This document shows, piece by piece, positions 1-6,969 of a DNA stretch of 12,423 nucleotides. Within the stretch, counting starts at the first letter, position 1. Each line of letters opens with the position of its first letter. The stretch covers positions 1 to 12,423 of the forward strand of contig JAXMLA010000095.1 in the NCBI GenBank assembly GCA_034370465.1, written 5' to 3'. A program made the translations under genes and the position numbers. Below the pieces are notes generated by a model that was not told the origin of the DNA, did no database searches, and saw only the letters and a list, made by a program, of their open reading frames with translations. The DNA is from UBA2197 sp034370465 (GTDB lineage: Bacteria; Desulfobacterota; Desulfuromonadia; Desulfuromonadales; UBA2197).

Positions 1-3000
1 GGTTATACGGCAGGAACGACCAAGCCGGCCGGCCATCTCAATGGCCAGGTCAAGATCGACCTCGGCGCCTACGGGACGTACACCAAGGTTGCCAATGGCG
101 GTCAGGTTCCGACTGTCGGACTGCCGACCGCGACGGCTTACGGCTCTTGTACCGTCACCTGTCATGGTGCGGCCCAGACCCCGGTCTGGGGGACTGACTT
201 CGGCGTTGCTCCGGCCAAATGTACCAAATGCCATAATGACGGCACCGCCGGATTGCTTTTGATCAATGCCGTACCGGCTGCGACCAAGACGGTGCATGCA
301 ACCCATATAAATGCCAACAACTCCTATGTGACCAACGATTGCGAAGCGTGTCATGGCACCAACGCCCAGAGCGGAACCCATACCGGTCATGCCAACGGGA
401 CATTGACCTACGCAAATAAATTGACGGGTTATAGTGGTAGTCCAGCGTTCAATTGCACCAACTCTTGCCATGTCTCCTCCACGACCAATTTGTGGATCGC
501 GACACCACCGTCTCTGGCCTGTACCGATTGCCATAGCAGTACCTATATTGGCGGTAACAACGTCGCCATGGGCTTTAACGCCATTCCGACCAGCGGACTG
601 CACAATATGACCGCTACAGGCGTACAGAAGCATGACGCCACCCTCTCTGGCGGTTGTGCCGCTTGTCACCAGACGGAAGACACCACCAACCATATGAATG
701 GCACATTTGTTGCCGATTCACTGACCAATAACGACCGTTGGGTCAATCGTACCAATCAGACTTATACCCAGTTTACTCCGGCCAACGGCCGGAGTGGTTC
801 CTGCTCCGGCACCGGGCTCGTCGGCTGTCATTCGGATGGTGGCAACTGGGCCCGCCTCTGGTCGACCGAGGCAAACCAGGCCGACTCGGTGACCGCGGTC
901 GGCAGCATCAAGTGTAACGTGTGCCACGGCCAGTGGTCGACTCTGGCCGGCAGTGCCGGCTGGTTGCCGGGGACAACCCATTACAAGGTCTCCAACTCCA
1001 GCGCCTCGACCAAAGGGAATGGTCACGAACCGGCGACCCCGAACTGTGATGCCTGTCATGTCTACGCCAGCGGCACCGCCCGTCACGATACCGCGACCCA
1101 CCAGATTAACATGAACAGCAATGCTTCTTCCTATGCGCGTAACGGCAGCGTCTATAACACCAGTCGGGCCGGTTGTGCCGCCTGTCACGGCGGGGCCGGC
1201 AATGCAACTTACGATTACCCGATTTCGTTCTTCCCCACGAACTCGGTCGTCGGCACAGCCATCCCGATGCCGGCCTGTAATACTTGCCATACGGCCGGTA
1301 CCGGCGGAGCTCCAATCGTTGTCATCGGCGGCACCACGCCGAGCACCCACACCGACCCGGACGGCGGCGGCGTGCTGACCAACACCGGCGCCACCCCGAC
1401 GGCGACCTGCGAGCATTGCCACGCCGGCCACGCCGACGGCACCTCCGGGGCCAACGACGTCGAGATTCCGACGGTCTACGGTGCCAACATCCCGATCCCG
1501 ACCATGACCAAACTGGATGGCAGCGCACTTTATTCCAGCCACGGCTACAAGATCAAACTGGGTGGTACGGCCACGGCCAGCGCGACCTACACCAACGCTC
1601 CTAACGCCAGCACCGAGGCGGAGATGTGCTGGGGGTGCCACGACAAGGTCAGTGTTTCGGAATGGGGGATCAATAACAATAGCGATACCGGTAATATTGC
1701 ATACAATTACGGTCAGCTCTTTACCGACGCTTCAACGGTACCGGGGACCACGACCTCGAACTGGACGACCGGTTTCTGGCGTTCCGGCAAAGGACTCAAC
1801 AGTACTTTGGCTTCCAACCCTTACTGGTACAAACGGGGCAAGATCCGTTCGACCCATTCGGCCAACTACGACGGTACCACCGCTACCAATGATACGGGTA
1901 AACCCTGGAAAGCGAGCCTGACCACCGGTGCGACCGGCTACGATACCGCCAACTACAACAAAGACGAGAATCTCGACCCTGTCGCCAATATCCGCTGTAC
2001 CTACTGCCATGATGTCCATGGCACTCACAACGGGATCAAGGGCGACAACAGCAGCACCACGCTAAACGGTGGGCCCTACCTGCGCGGCACCTGGCTCGGC
2101 AACCCTTATCCCGAAGATGGAGCCCCCCGCTTCGGTATGGCGAACTACACCGTGCAGTCAGCCAGCGGAGGTAGCACTTTATACGGTGTTGTTCCGCGGG
2201 GTAGTGCCGCGAACACGAACACCGGCATCACTGCTGTCGCTCAGGTCGGCGGCTGGTGGATCGACCAGAACAGCAATAACCCGGTCGCCAACCACGCAAC
2301 CACCGCCTTCCGCACCGCTACCGGCAACGCCGGCCTTTGTGACCAGTGTCACGGTGTCACCAAGGACGGCGCTTGGAGCGCCGCCGAGATTGGCTCTATC
2401 GACCAGGTGACCGGCGAGAATTTATGGGTCTCGGGTTACAACGGTCATGCCAACTCTGTTGTCGGCGGTGTCGGCGCCGGGACGGCTGCAAGTGCAGAGA
2501 ACCGCGCCCGCAACATCTTTACCCGTACCCTGCGTGGTAGCGCTGCGCTGACTAAAACACAACCCTCTGCGGCCATGGATATGGGCGCTGCGACCGTGCC
2601 GACCTCGACACGTGGTTTCACCTACCGTTCGAGCACAACGGAGACCGGCGTTTATAACTGGTCGCCGCGCACTGCAAACAGCACCACCAACGGTACGACG
2701 CAGGCACGCAGCACAGCTTTCCAGACCTTTGCCTGGAATACCACCATTAGTACGGCTTCGACCCGCAACTCGACCATTGCTACAGGGACGGCAGAGATAA
2801 CCTTCCAGTCAACGACGGCCGGTAATGAGGTGGCGCACGATGCGCAATCGAATTATCACACCTTCTCCTGCTCGAAGTGCCACAACCCGCACGCTTCACG
2901 TTTGCCGAAGCTGATGATCACCAACTGTCTCGATACCAACCACAATACCTGGGAAGACAACAGTGCCTTCACCGGCGGTGCCCTGCCGATGCCGTGGACC

Positions 3001-3180
3001 GGGACCCGTCATTCACAGTGGTCGACAGCCATTAACTGTCATCGTCTCGATGCGCGGGCGACGGCAGACGGCACGACCATCACCCTCGGTAAGGGGTGGA
3101 ATACAGTGACACCGTGGATCGAGGATACGACCCCGAACACCACCCTGACGACGGATATTACCACCCAGTTGACCTATTAA
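1..3180 (+). CDS. Large multiheme c-type cytochrome, CxxxxCH/CxxCH family (5' end outside window)
   Basis: The reading frame is open from base 1 to a TAA at 3178-3180, giving 1059 visible residues; no start or signal peptide is visible, so the gene begins upstream. Any start near 253 would be internal: it is only a TTG, and haem motifs CTVTCH (residue 50) and CTKCH (74) lie before it in frame. I count 13 CxxCH motifs, starting at residues 74, 114, 174, 219, 305, 349, 392, 426, 470, 543, 666, 780 and 957. There are also two CxxxCH (50, 152) and one Cx7CH (268). The atypical motif followed by a Trp and then CxxCH matches the Geobacter CxxxxCH...CxxCH domain layout. The protein is rich in Thr, Ser, Asn and Gly and poor in charge, as in exported cytochromes. 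The likely role is periplasmic or extracellular electron transfer; partner and acceptor are unknown. Haem sites are dense before residue 550 and about 110-180 residues apart after it. Confidence 0.95.
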   Translation, partial: GYTAGTTKPAGHLNGQVKIDLGAYGTYTKVANGGQVPTVGLPTATAYGSCTVTCHGAAQTPVWGTDFGVAPAKCTKCHNDGTAGLLLINAVPAATKTVHATHINANNSYVTNDCEACHGTNAQSGTHTGHANGTLTYANKLTGYSGSPAFNCTNSCHVSSTTNLWIATPPSLACTDCHSSTYIGGNNVAMGFNAIPTSGLHNMTATGVQKHDATLSGGCAACHQTEDTTNHMNGTFVADSLTNNDRWVNRTNQTYTQFTPANGRSGSCSGTGLVGCHSDGGNWARLWSTEANQADSVTAVGSIKCNVCHGQWSTLAGSAGWLPGTTHYKVSNSSASTKGNGHEPATPNCDACHVYASGTARHDTATHQINMNSNASSYARNGSVYNTSRAGCAACHGGAGNATYDYPISFFPTNSVVGTAIPMPACNTCHTAGTGGAPIVVIGGTTPSTHTDPDGGGVLTNTGATPTATCEHCHAGHADGTSGANDVEIPTVYGANIPIPTMTKLDGSALYSSHGYKIKLGGTATASATYTNAPNASTEAEMCWGCHDKVSVSEWGINNNSDTGNIAYNYGQLFTDASTVPGTTTSNWTTGFWRSGKGLNSTLASNPYWYKRGKIRSTHSANYDGTTATNDTGKPWKASLTTGATGYDTANYNKDENLDPVANIRCTYCHDVHGTHNGIKGDNSSTTLNGGPYLRGTWLGNPYPEDGAPRFGMANYTVQSASGGSTLYGVVPRGSAANTNTGITAVAQVGGWWIDQNSNNPVANHATTAFRTATGNAGLCDQCHGVTKDGAWSAAEIGSIDQVTGENLWVSGYNGHANSVVGGVGAGTAASAENRARNIFTRTLRGSAALTKTQPSAAMDMGAATVPTSTRGFTYRSSTTETGVYNWSPRTANSTTNGTTQARSTAFQTFAWNTTISTASTRNSTIATGTAEITFQSTTAGNEVAHDAQSNYHTFSCSKCHNPHASRLPKLMITNCLDTNHNTWEDNSAFTGGALPMPWTGTRHSQWSTAINCHRLDARATADGTTITLGKGWNTVTPWIEDTTPNTTLTTDITTQLTY
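34..927 (+). repeat. Three-fold protein-level repeat in the cytochrome (HxNG - Cx(n)CH - W - CxxCH units)
   Basis: Three successive units share one order of landmarks. Unit 1 is HLNG (residue 12), CTVTCH (50), Trp, CTKCH (74). Unit 2 is CEACH (114), HANG (130), CTNSCH (152), Trp, CTDCH (174). Unit 3 is CAACH (219), HMNG (231), Cx7CH (268), Trp, CNVCH (305). The leading CxxCH of unit 1 would lie upstream of the window. The repetition is seen at protein level; I saw no long exact DNA repeat. The extra His of HxNG may be a distal haem ligand, which is inference. Confidence 0.7.
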
Positions 3181-3188
3181 TGCGCTGC

Positions 3189-3218
3189 GTTATCGCGGGC
3201 GGTTTCGCCCGCGATAAC
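3189..3218 (+). other. Perfect 13-bp hairpin after the cytochrome stop codon
   Basis: Bases 3189-3201 pair perfectly with 3206-3218 around a GTTT loop, starting 9 nt after the cytochrome stop. No T-run follows on the + strand (the next bases are CAAAGACTC), so it is not a standard Rho-independent terminator. It could be an mRNA-stabilising or processing hairpin between the cytochrome and the tiny gene downstream, or a weak/partial terminator. On the minus strand the sequence after the stem also lacks a T-run. Confidence 0.75.
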
Positions 3219-3247
3219 CAAAGACTCAATAAACGAAAAAATTCCTG

Positions 3248-3255
3248 AAAGGAGG
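3248..3255 (+). promoter_or_regulatory. Consensus ribosome binding site of the 17-codon ORF
   Basis: AAAGGAGG lies 6 nt before the ATG at 3262. It is among the best Shine-Dalgarno matches in the window, stronger than those of the large genes at 3445 and 8753, and is the main sign that the short ORF is translated. I saw no convincing -35/-10 pair between the hairpin and this site, so read-through from the cytochrome is the simplest source of transcript. Confidence 0.8.
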
Positions 3256-3261
3256 CATCCC

Positions 3262-3315
3262 ATGAAGTACAACAAGCCGAAAGTCGTCGGAAGTGGCAGC
3301 GTCCACCCCTGCTAA
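3262..3315 (+). CDS. 17-residue peptide MKYNKPKVVGSGSVHPC, function unknown
   Basis: The ORF runs ATG 3262 to TAA 3313-3315 and encodes MKYNKPKVVGSGSVHPC. It has a consensus Shine-Dalgarno 6 nt upstream and a strong terminator beginning 15 nt after its stop, so it sits as the last cistron behind the cytochrome. There is no signal peptide or membrane segment. Residues Y3, P6, V8 and G12 fit the YxxPxLxxxG pattern known from many lasso-peptide leaders, where a RiPP-recognition element binds it, with V in the L position. What follows G12 is only SVHPC, with His and a terminal Cys. No modifying enzyme (radical SAM, cyclase, protease, RRE protein) is encoded in the window. Alternatives are a metal- or haem-linked small protein, a regulatory leader peptide for the next gene, or a decayed gene start. 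I do not recognise a named family. Translation seems likely; function is open. Confidence 0.7.
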   Translation: MKYNKPKVVGSGSVHPC

Positions 3316-3330
3316 ATCAGACCCAGACAA

Positions 3331-3365
3331 GAAAGGGCCGGGAGAAATCCCGGCCCTTTCTGCTT
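3331..3365 (+). terminator. Rho-independent terminator after the cytochrome/peptide unit
   Basis: Bases 3331-3343 pair perfectly with 3348-3360 around a GAAA tetraloop, a 13-bp stem with a GC-rich core. The descending arm ends CTTTC and continues TGCTT, a short interrupted U-tract. The A-run on the ascending side (GAAAG) means it could also work in the other direction. It separates the peptide gene from the glycosyltransferase gene at 3445. Confidence 0.85.
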
Positions 3366-3444
3366 GCAGTCAGTCGGGCGTGCTCATCAGTATAGAGAGA
3401 GCCTCACATCGACGTTACCATCCCGTATTCCTGTGGTGAAGTGA

Positions 3445-5412
3445 ATGAAATACAACGAACAATGGTCGATTCGCTCTTTGGAATCCTGCCTGGCAGAATA
3501 CCCGCGGAGAGTCGCTTTTATTATCTTTCTGCTCGCCTCCCTGGTCTACAGCAACAGCTTCCCCGGCGCCTTTATCCTCGACGACATTCATATTGCCCAG
3601 AATAATCCGCTGGTCAAAAACTTCGAGATCATCACGATCTTCCGTTCTGACTACTGGCATGGCATGGAGAACAGCGGTCTTTTCCGCCCGTTGACCATTT
3701 TATCGCTGGCGATGAACCGATTGTTTTTGGGGGGTGAGGCCTGGGCTTTTCACGGGGTGAATGTCCTCCTGCACGGAGCGGTGACGGTCCTTTTCTGGCG
3801 GGTTCTGATCGGCTGGGGAATACCGCTTGTTTCTGCCCTCTTTGCCGCCGCCCTCTTTGCCGTCCATCCGATTCATACCGAGGTTGTCGATGTCGTTGTC
3901 GGTCGGAGCGAGCTTCTCGTTGCGCTCTTTCTCCTCCTGGCCTTTCTCGCAGCGCAGAGTAAAGAGAGGCGTTGGCAAGCGCTCTCGGCCCTGTCGCTCT
4001 TTTGTGCCCTGCTGTCAAAGGAGAATGCGATTACCTTTTTGCTGATGCTCCCTTTGGTCGATGCCTATTTTGCCGGAACCGTGGCAATTTGGCAGAAGCG
4101 CTGGCGACTCTATGCGCTGCTGTTCGGGACAACGCTGATCTGGTTTCTATGGCGTACCTACGGGGTCTTTTCCGACCTCCCTCGCTCGACCCTGTCGGAG
4201 GCCGCTGCTCCTCTGGCGCACGTCGATGCCGTGACCCGGATACTCTCGGCTTTGCAGCATCAGTGGATCTATCTGAAGCTGCACTTCTGGCCGATCCCTT
4301 TGCAGTCGGTCTACTCGGTGGCAGATCTCCCCCCCTTTATTACCTCTCCCATGTCACTGCCGGGTCTGTTGGTCCTGGCGGCGACCGGCGCCCTCTTTGT
4401 GGTGCTATATATCGGAATCCGACAGCGCCAACCGGCGGCATTCTTTGGACTCCTGTATATCGCCTCTTTTTCCATTACCGCGAATCTCCTCTTTCCGATC
4501 GGCGTGACCATGGCCGAAAGGCTGGCATATATCCCATCCCTCTGGTTTTGTGCCGCCGTCGGTTCCTTTCTCGGGCAGGCGGACCGCAAGCCGCAGTTGC
4601 AAAGGGTGGCTTGCGTCTGTGCGGTTCTGCTGCTCTACTTTTATGCGACCGTCTGTCTGCTGCGCAATCTCGATTATGCCGATGAACCGACCCTCTGGAT
4701 GGGTGAAGTCCGTCAGAATCCGAAGGATTTTCTCGGTTGGCAGAATGTCGGCGAGATCCTGACGAATCATAAGCGTTATGTCGAAGCAGAAGCCGCTTAT
4801 CGTCAGATGCTGGAACTGGCGCCGAGTTATCCCGGTGGGCTGCGTTCCTGGACCTTCTATCTGTTGACGCAGGAACGCTACAACGATGCGTTGGAAAGTG
4901 CCCGAAGGGCTTTTGCTATTTCGGAGAAGAAGGGGGAACGCGTCGCCATCGCTTTTGACAGTCTCGATATCGCTGAAGCTTTGAGCGGACTGGGACGATA
5001 TGACGAAGCGCTTAAGGCTCTTGATCCGGCAACCGCGATTTTGCACACGCTCTCGCGCTATCAGGAGCTGCGGGCGAGAGCCTTGAATGCCCTGGGACAG
5101 GACAGCGAGGCGATTGATGCTTTTGCGAAAGTGAAGACTATTGCCCCCGGCAGTAACCTGCACCTGAAACTGGCGATCAGTCTTTTGCGTTTGCAACGCC
5201 TTGATGAGGCCCGCGAGCAGTTGCGCCAGGATATCAAGTTGCGGGGAGGGACTGGAGAGACCTTGAATTTGCTGGGAGTGGTGGAGGCGCAGCAGGAGAA
5301 GTGGCCGGCGGCCCTCGATGCTTTTGAGCGTGCACTCGAACTCGATCCGGGGAATCGTTATTATCAGGAGAACTTTGCGCGGGCCAGAACGATGGTTCGG
5401 CCCGCGCAATGA
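3445..5412 (+). CDS. Polytopic GT-C glycosyltransferase with TPR tail (TMTC/protein O-mannosyltransferase-like)
   Basis: This 655-residue protein has a hydrophobic N-terminal two thirds with many membrane segments (for example about 23-38, 105-140, 155-170, 195-210, 222-236, 305-325, 334-350 and 385-405), then TPR-like helical repeats from about 430 to 650. GT-C landmarks of the TMTC/PMT type are in order: LDDIHIAQNNP (45-55) with the acidic pair in the first external loop, FRPLT (80-84), HPIHTEVV (141-148), GRSELL (153-158), SKE (191-193) and FPIGVTMAERLAYIPS (350-365). Such enzymes take a sugar from a lipid-phosphate carrier and transfer it to an acceptor outside the membrane; TPRs probably bind the acceptor. 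An in-frame TGA (3442-3444) directly precedes the ATG, fixing the earliest start; the Shine-Dalgarno is weak. The gene is convergent with the lipoprotein gene 11 bp away. Donor and acceptor are unknown. Confidence 0.85.
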   Translation: MKYNEQWSIRSLESCLAEYPRRVAFIIFLLASLVYSNSFPGAFILDDIHIAQNNPLVKNFEIITIFRSDYWHGMENSGLFRPLTILSLAMNRLFLGGEAWAFHGVNVLLHGAVTVLFWRVLIGWGIPLVSALFAAALFAVHPIHTEVVDVVVGRSELLVALFLLLAFLAAQSKERRWQALSALSLFCALLSKENAITFLLMLPLVDAYFAGTVAIWQKRWRLYALLFGTTLIWFLWRTYGVFSDLPRSTLSEAAAPLAHVDAVTRILSALQHQWIYLKLHFWPIPLQSVYSVADLPPFITSPMSLPGLLVLAATGALFVVLYIGIRQRQPAAFFGLLYIASFSITANLLFPIGVTMAERLAYIPSLWFCAAVGSFLGQADRKPQLQRVACVCAVLLLYFYATVCLLRNLDYADEPTLWMGEVRQNPKDFLGWQNVGEILTNHKRYVEAEAAYRQMLELAPSYPGGLRSWTFYLLTQERYNDALESARRAFAISEKKGERVAIAFDSLDIAEALSGLGRYDEALKALDPATAILHTLSRYQELRARALNALGQDSEAIDAFAKVKTIAPGSNLHLKLAISLLRLQRLDEAREQLRQDIKLRGGTGETLNLLGVVEAQQEKWPAALDAFERALELDPGNRYYQENFARARTMVRPAQ

Positions 5413-5423
5413 AATCGGTCCGG

Positions 5424-6845
5424 CTATTGTTGCGGCGGGATCCCCATGTGTGACGGCGGCATCCCTTGCTGTTTGCGTTGCGGCACTCTCGGCGGTTCAG
5501 GAGCGTCAGGCAGGGCAACATCATTTTCGATCTTTGCCGCCGTCTGCATTCTGGTCAGGACCTCAGGCACTCCAGCGTGGTAGACGCCAGACCACGGCAA
5601 CTTTTCAAGGGCAACAAGAAGGGGCCGCGCTTCGACAGCTCGGCCGCGTTGAATCAAGTCGCCGGCCAGTCGGATCCTGATTTCGGCGTTGTCAGGGAAG
5701 GCTTTTGTCGCTTTTTGCAGGAGTTCAAAAGACTTGCTCCATTGCCCCATGCTTTGCCCCTGGTCAGCCAGCTCAATGTATGCCAGGGCGTAACCGCGAT
5801 CGAGGGCCACAGCTTGATCAAGGAGACTGAATCCTTCGTTGGCCTGTCCTTGTTGAAAGCGGAGAATCGATAAATCGAAGAGTGCCGCGGCATCGTCCGG
5901 GGTCTCCTTTGCGGCCTGTTCGGTCAAGGTCCGGGCTCTCTCCTCGTTAAACATGAGTGAGGCATAAAGGGCTGCGGAGCGCAGGGACCAGCTGGTCGGG
6001 GTTTTGCCGTCAAGAAAATCCGGATAGCGAAACAGTGAGGCAAGATCTTTGATAACAAACCGCGATGTCAGCGCATATCCGACTTCCTGATTGGAGAAGG
6101 AGAGGGTGACAGCCGTCGGCTTGTATCCGGCGGCACGAATCGCTGCGGTGAATTCGTAGATCAAGTCGTAAATCGGGGTTTTAATATCATTGACATAGCT
6201 CTCCTTGAAGTAACCAAGGTCAATATGCAGCAGGAGCGGGGTAGTGATCGCCGGGAGGGCCTCGGGATGGATAACGCGGAAGGGGATATTTCGCACTGTC
6301 CCGGAGATGATGCCGTCCTGAAGGGTGAGTTTGGTAGCTTCCTCCGCCGTCAGGAATCCCGCTTCCTGGGCTCGCTGGGTGAATTTTTCGAGGGAGATGG
6401 CGTCCTTCTTCTCTTTGGTCGGTATAACCACGATCACTTCAGCCAAAAGTCCCGCTTCAAGCGCGGCGCTGACCGTCTGCGGCGAGGCAAAGAGGACATC
6501 CGCCGCCGAAGCACTGCCGCGGCGCACCAACTCCGTATCGTGACCGGACTCAATCACCCTCTTGACCTCAGGTAAAAGATTCTCGGGAATAGGGTTCAGT
6601 AAAGGATGGGAAGCGAAGAGGAGGAGTGTCGGTTTTGCGGCTTTATACGTTCGCCAGACGCTGAGTGCCCCCGAAGTGAGCTCAAAAAGTTGTGGTTCGA
6701 TCGGTTCGCTGAAGGCACTCTTAGGCAAGACCAAAGCCTGTTTGATTTCTATTGCCGCAGGGGAATCCTTTTTTGTGTTACAACCCGATAAGACCAAGGT
6801 GAAAAAAAGGGCGAATAATGCGGGGGAGAGATAACCGTTTGTCAT
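5424..6845 (-). CDS. Lipoprotein with possible degenerate arginase-fold (UPF0489-like) domain and TPR repeats
   Basis: This 473-residue protein starts with a signal peptide ending in lipobox LSGC (Cys22), so it should be exported and lipidated. Residues about 60-275 may be related to UPF0489/arginase-fold proteins. The SPQTVSAALEAGLLAEVIVVIP stretch (121-142) and LLLHIDLGYF (204-213), followed by helix and PTAVTLSFS (243-251), sit where that family has its strand pattern and DxDxDYF motif. Most metal ligands are missing: HIDLGYF keeps one Asp, and FASHPLL (77-83) replaces the usual HxDxH. If right, this is a non-catalytic relative; the assignment is tentative. Residues about 316-410 form TPR-like repeats, and the tail (from 448) is Pro/Gln rich. 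The start is the first ATG, with a partial AAAAGGG site about 10 nt upstream and a plausible promoter. The role may be scaffolding in an envelope complex; no partner is proven. Confidence 0.75.
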   Translation of the reverse strand: MTNGYLSPALFALFFTLVLSGCNTKKDSPAAIEIKQALVLPKSAFSEPIEPQLFELTSGALSVWRTYKAAKPTLLLFASHPLLNPIPENLLPEVKRVIESGHDTELVRRGSASAADVLFASPQTVSAALEAGLLAEVIVVIPTKEKKDAISLEKFTQRAQEAGFLTAEEATKLTLQDGIISGTVRNIPFRVIHPEALPAITTPLLLHIDLGYFKESYVNDIKTPIYDLIYEFTAAIRAAGYKPTAVTLSFSNQEVGYALTSRFVIKDLASLFRYPDFLDGKTPTSWSLRSAALYASLMFNEERARTLTEQAAKETPDDAAALFDLSILRFQQGQANEGFSLLDQAVALDRGYALAYIELADQGQSMGQWSKSFELLQKATKAFPDNAEIRIRLAGDLIQRGRAVEARPLLVALEKLPWSGVYHAGVPEVLTRMQTAAKIENDVALPDAPEPPRVPQRKQQGMPPSHMGIPPQQ

Positions 6846-6883
6846 AATTTGTGAGCCCTTTTGATGGTTGAAATTTTGTATGA

Positions 6884-6913
6884 ATCATAGCATCTTTGCC
6901 GCGGGCAAGTAAA
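6884..6913 (-). promoter_or_regulatory. Candidate sigma-70 promoter for the lipoprotein gene
   Basis: On the minus strand a TTTACT -35 (6908-6913) is followed after 18 bp by a TATGAT -10 (6884-6889). This places transcription start near 6877, about 30 nt before the ATG at 6845. Matches to consensus are 4/6 and 5/6. Found by eye only. Confidence 0.5.
6896..6908. promoter_or_regulatory. 13-bp inverted repeat TTGCCGCGGGCAA, possible operator
   Basis: TTGCC and GGCAA are perfect inverted arms separated by 3 bp. The element lies between the divergent lipoprotein and glycosyltransferase genes and falls within the -35/-10 spacer of the candidate minus-strand promoter. A regulator bound there would block that promoter. 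The short arms could arise by chance. Confidence 0.3.
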
Positions 6914-6969
6914 TTGTAGATATGCTGGACGGCGAATGGACAAGGCTGTTTATATTCAGGAGGAATGAT

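Noticed and set aside
718..1641. Long minus-strand ORF (307 codons) antisense to the cytochrome
   Set aside because: It is opposite 16-haem cytochrome coding sequence with regular CxxCH motifs; its Val/Gly/Arg-rich translation has no recognisable domain and reflects codon-position GC bias.
253..3180. Cytochrome starting at TTG 253
   Set aside because: The frame is open back to base 1 and contains two haem motifs (148-165 and 220-234) and an HxNG landmark upstream, so the real start is outside the window.
3364..3396. TTGCAG and TATAGA as a promoter for the GT-C gene
   Set aside because: The spacing is 21 bp and the -35 match is only 3/6, so I do not call it.
3445..3456. Shared MKYN start of the 17-residue peptide and the GT-C protein (11 of 12 bases identical)
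   Set aside because: Similarity ends after four codons and the upstream sequences differ, so a duplicated start is not supported; chance is adequate.
3972..4685. 237-codon ORF overlapping the GT-C gene in another frame
   Set aside because: The overlapped frame carries the full set of TMTC-like motifs in order; the alternative has no coherent domain and no ribosome binding site.
4405..5409. 334-codon minus-strand ORF opposite the GT-C/TPR gene
   Set aside because: Antisense shadow of TPR coding sequence; no recognisable motif and no start signals.
5396..5440. Possible bidirectional terminator between the convergent genes
   Set aside because: Only an imperfect, bulged pairing with no T-run on either strand.
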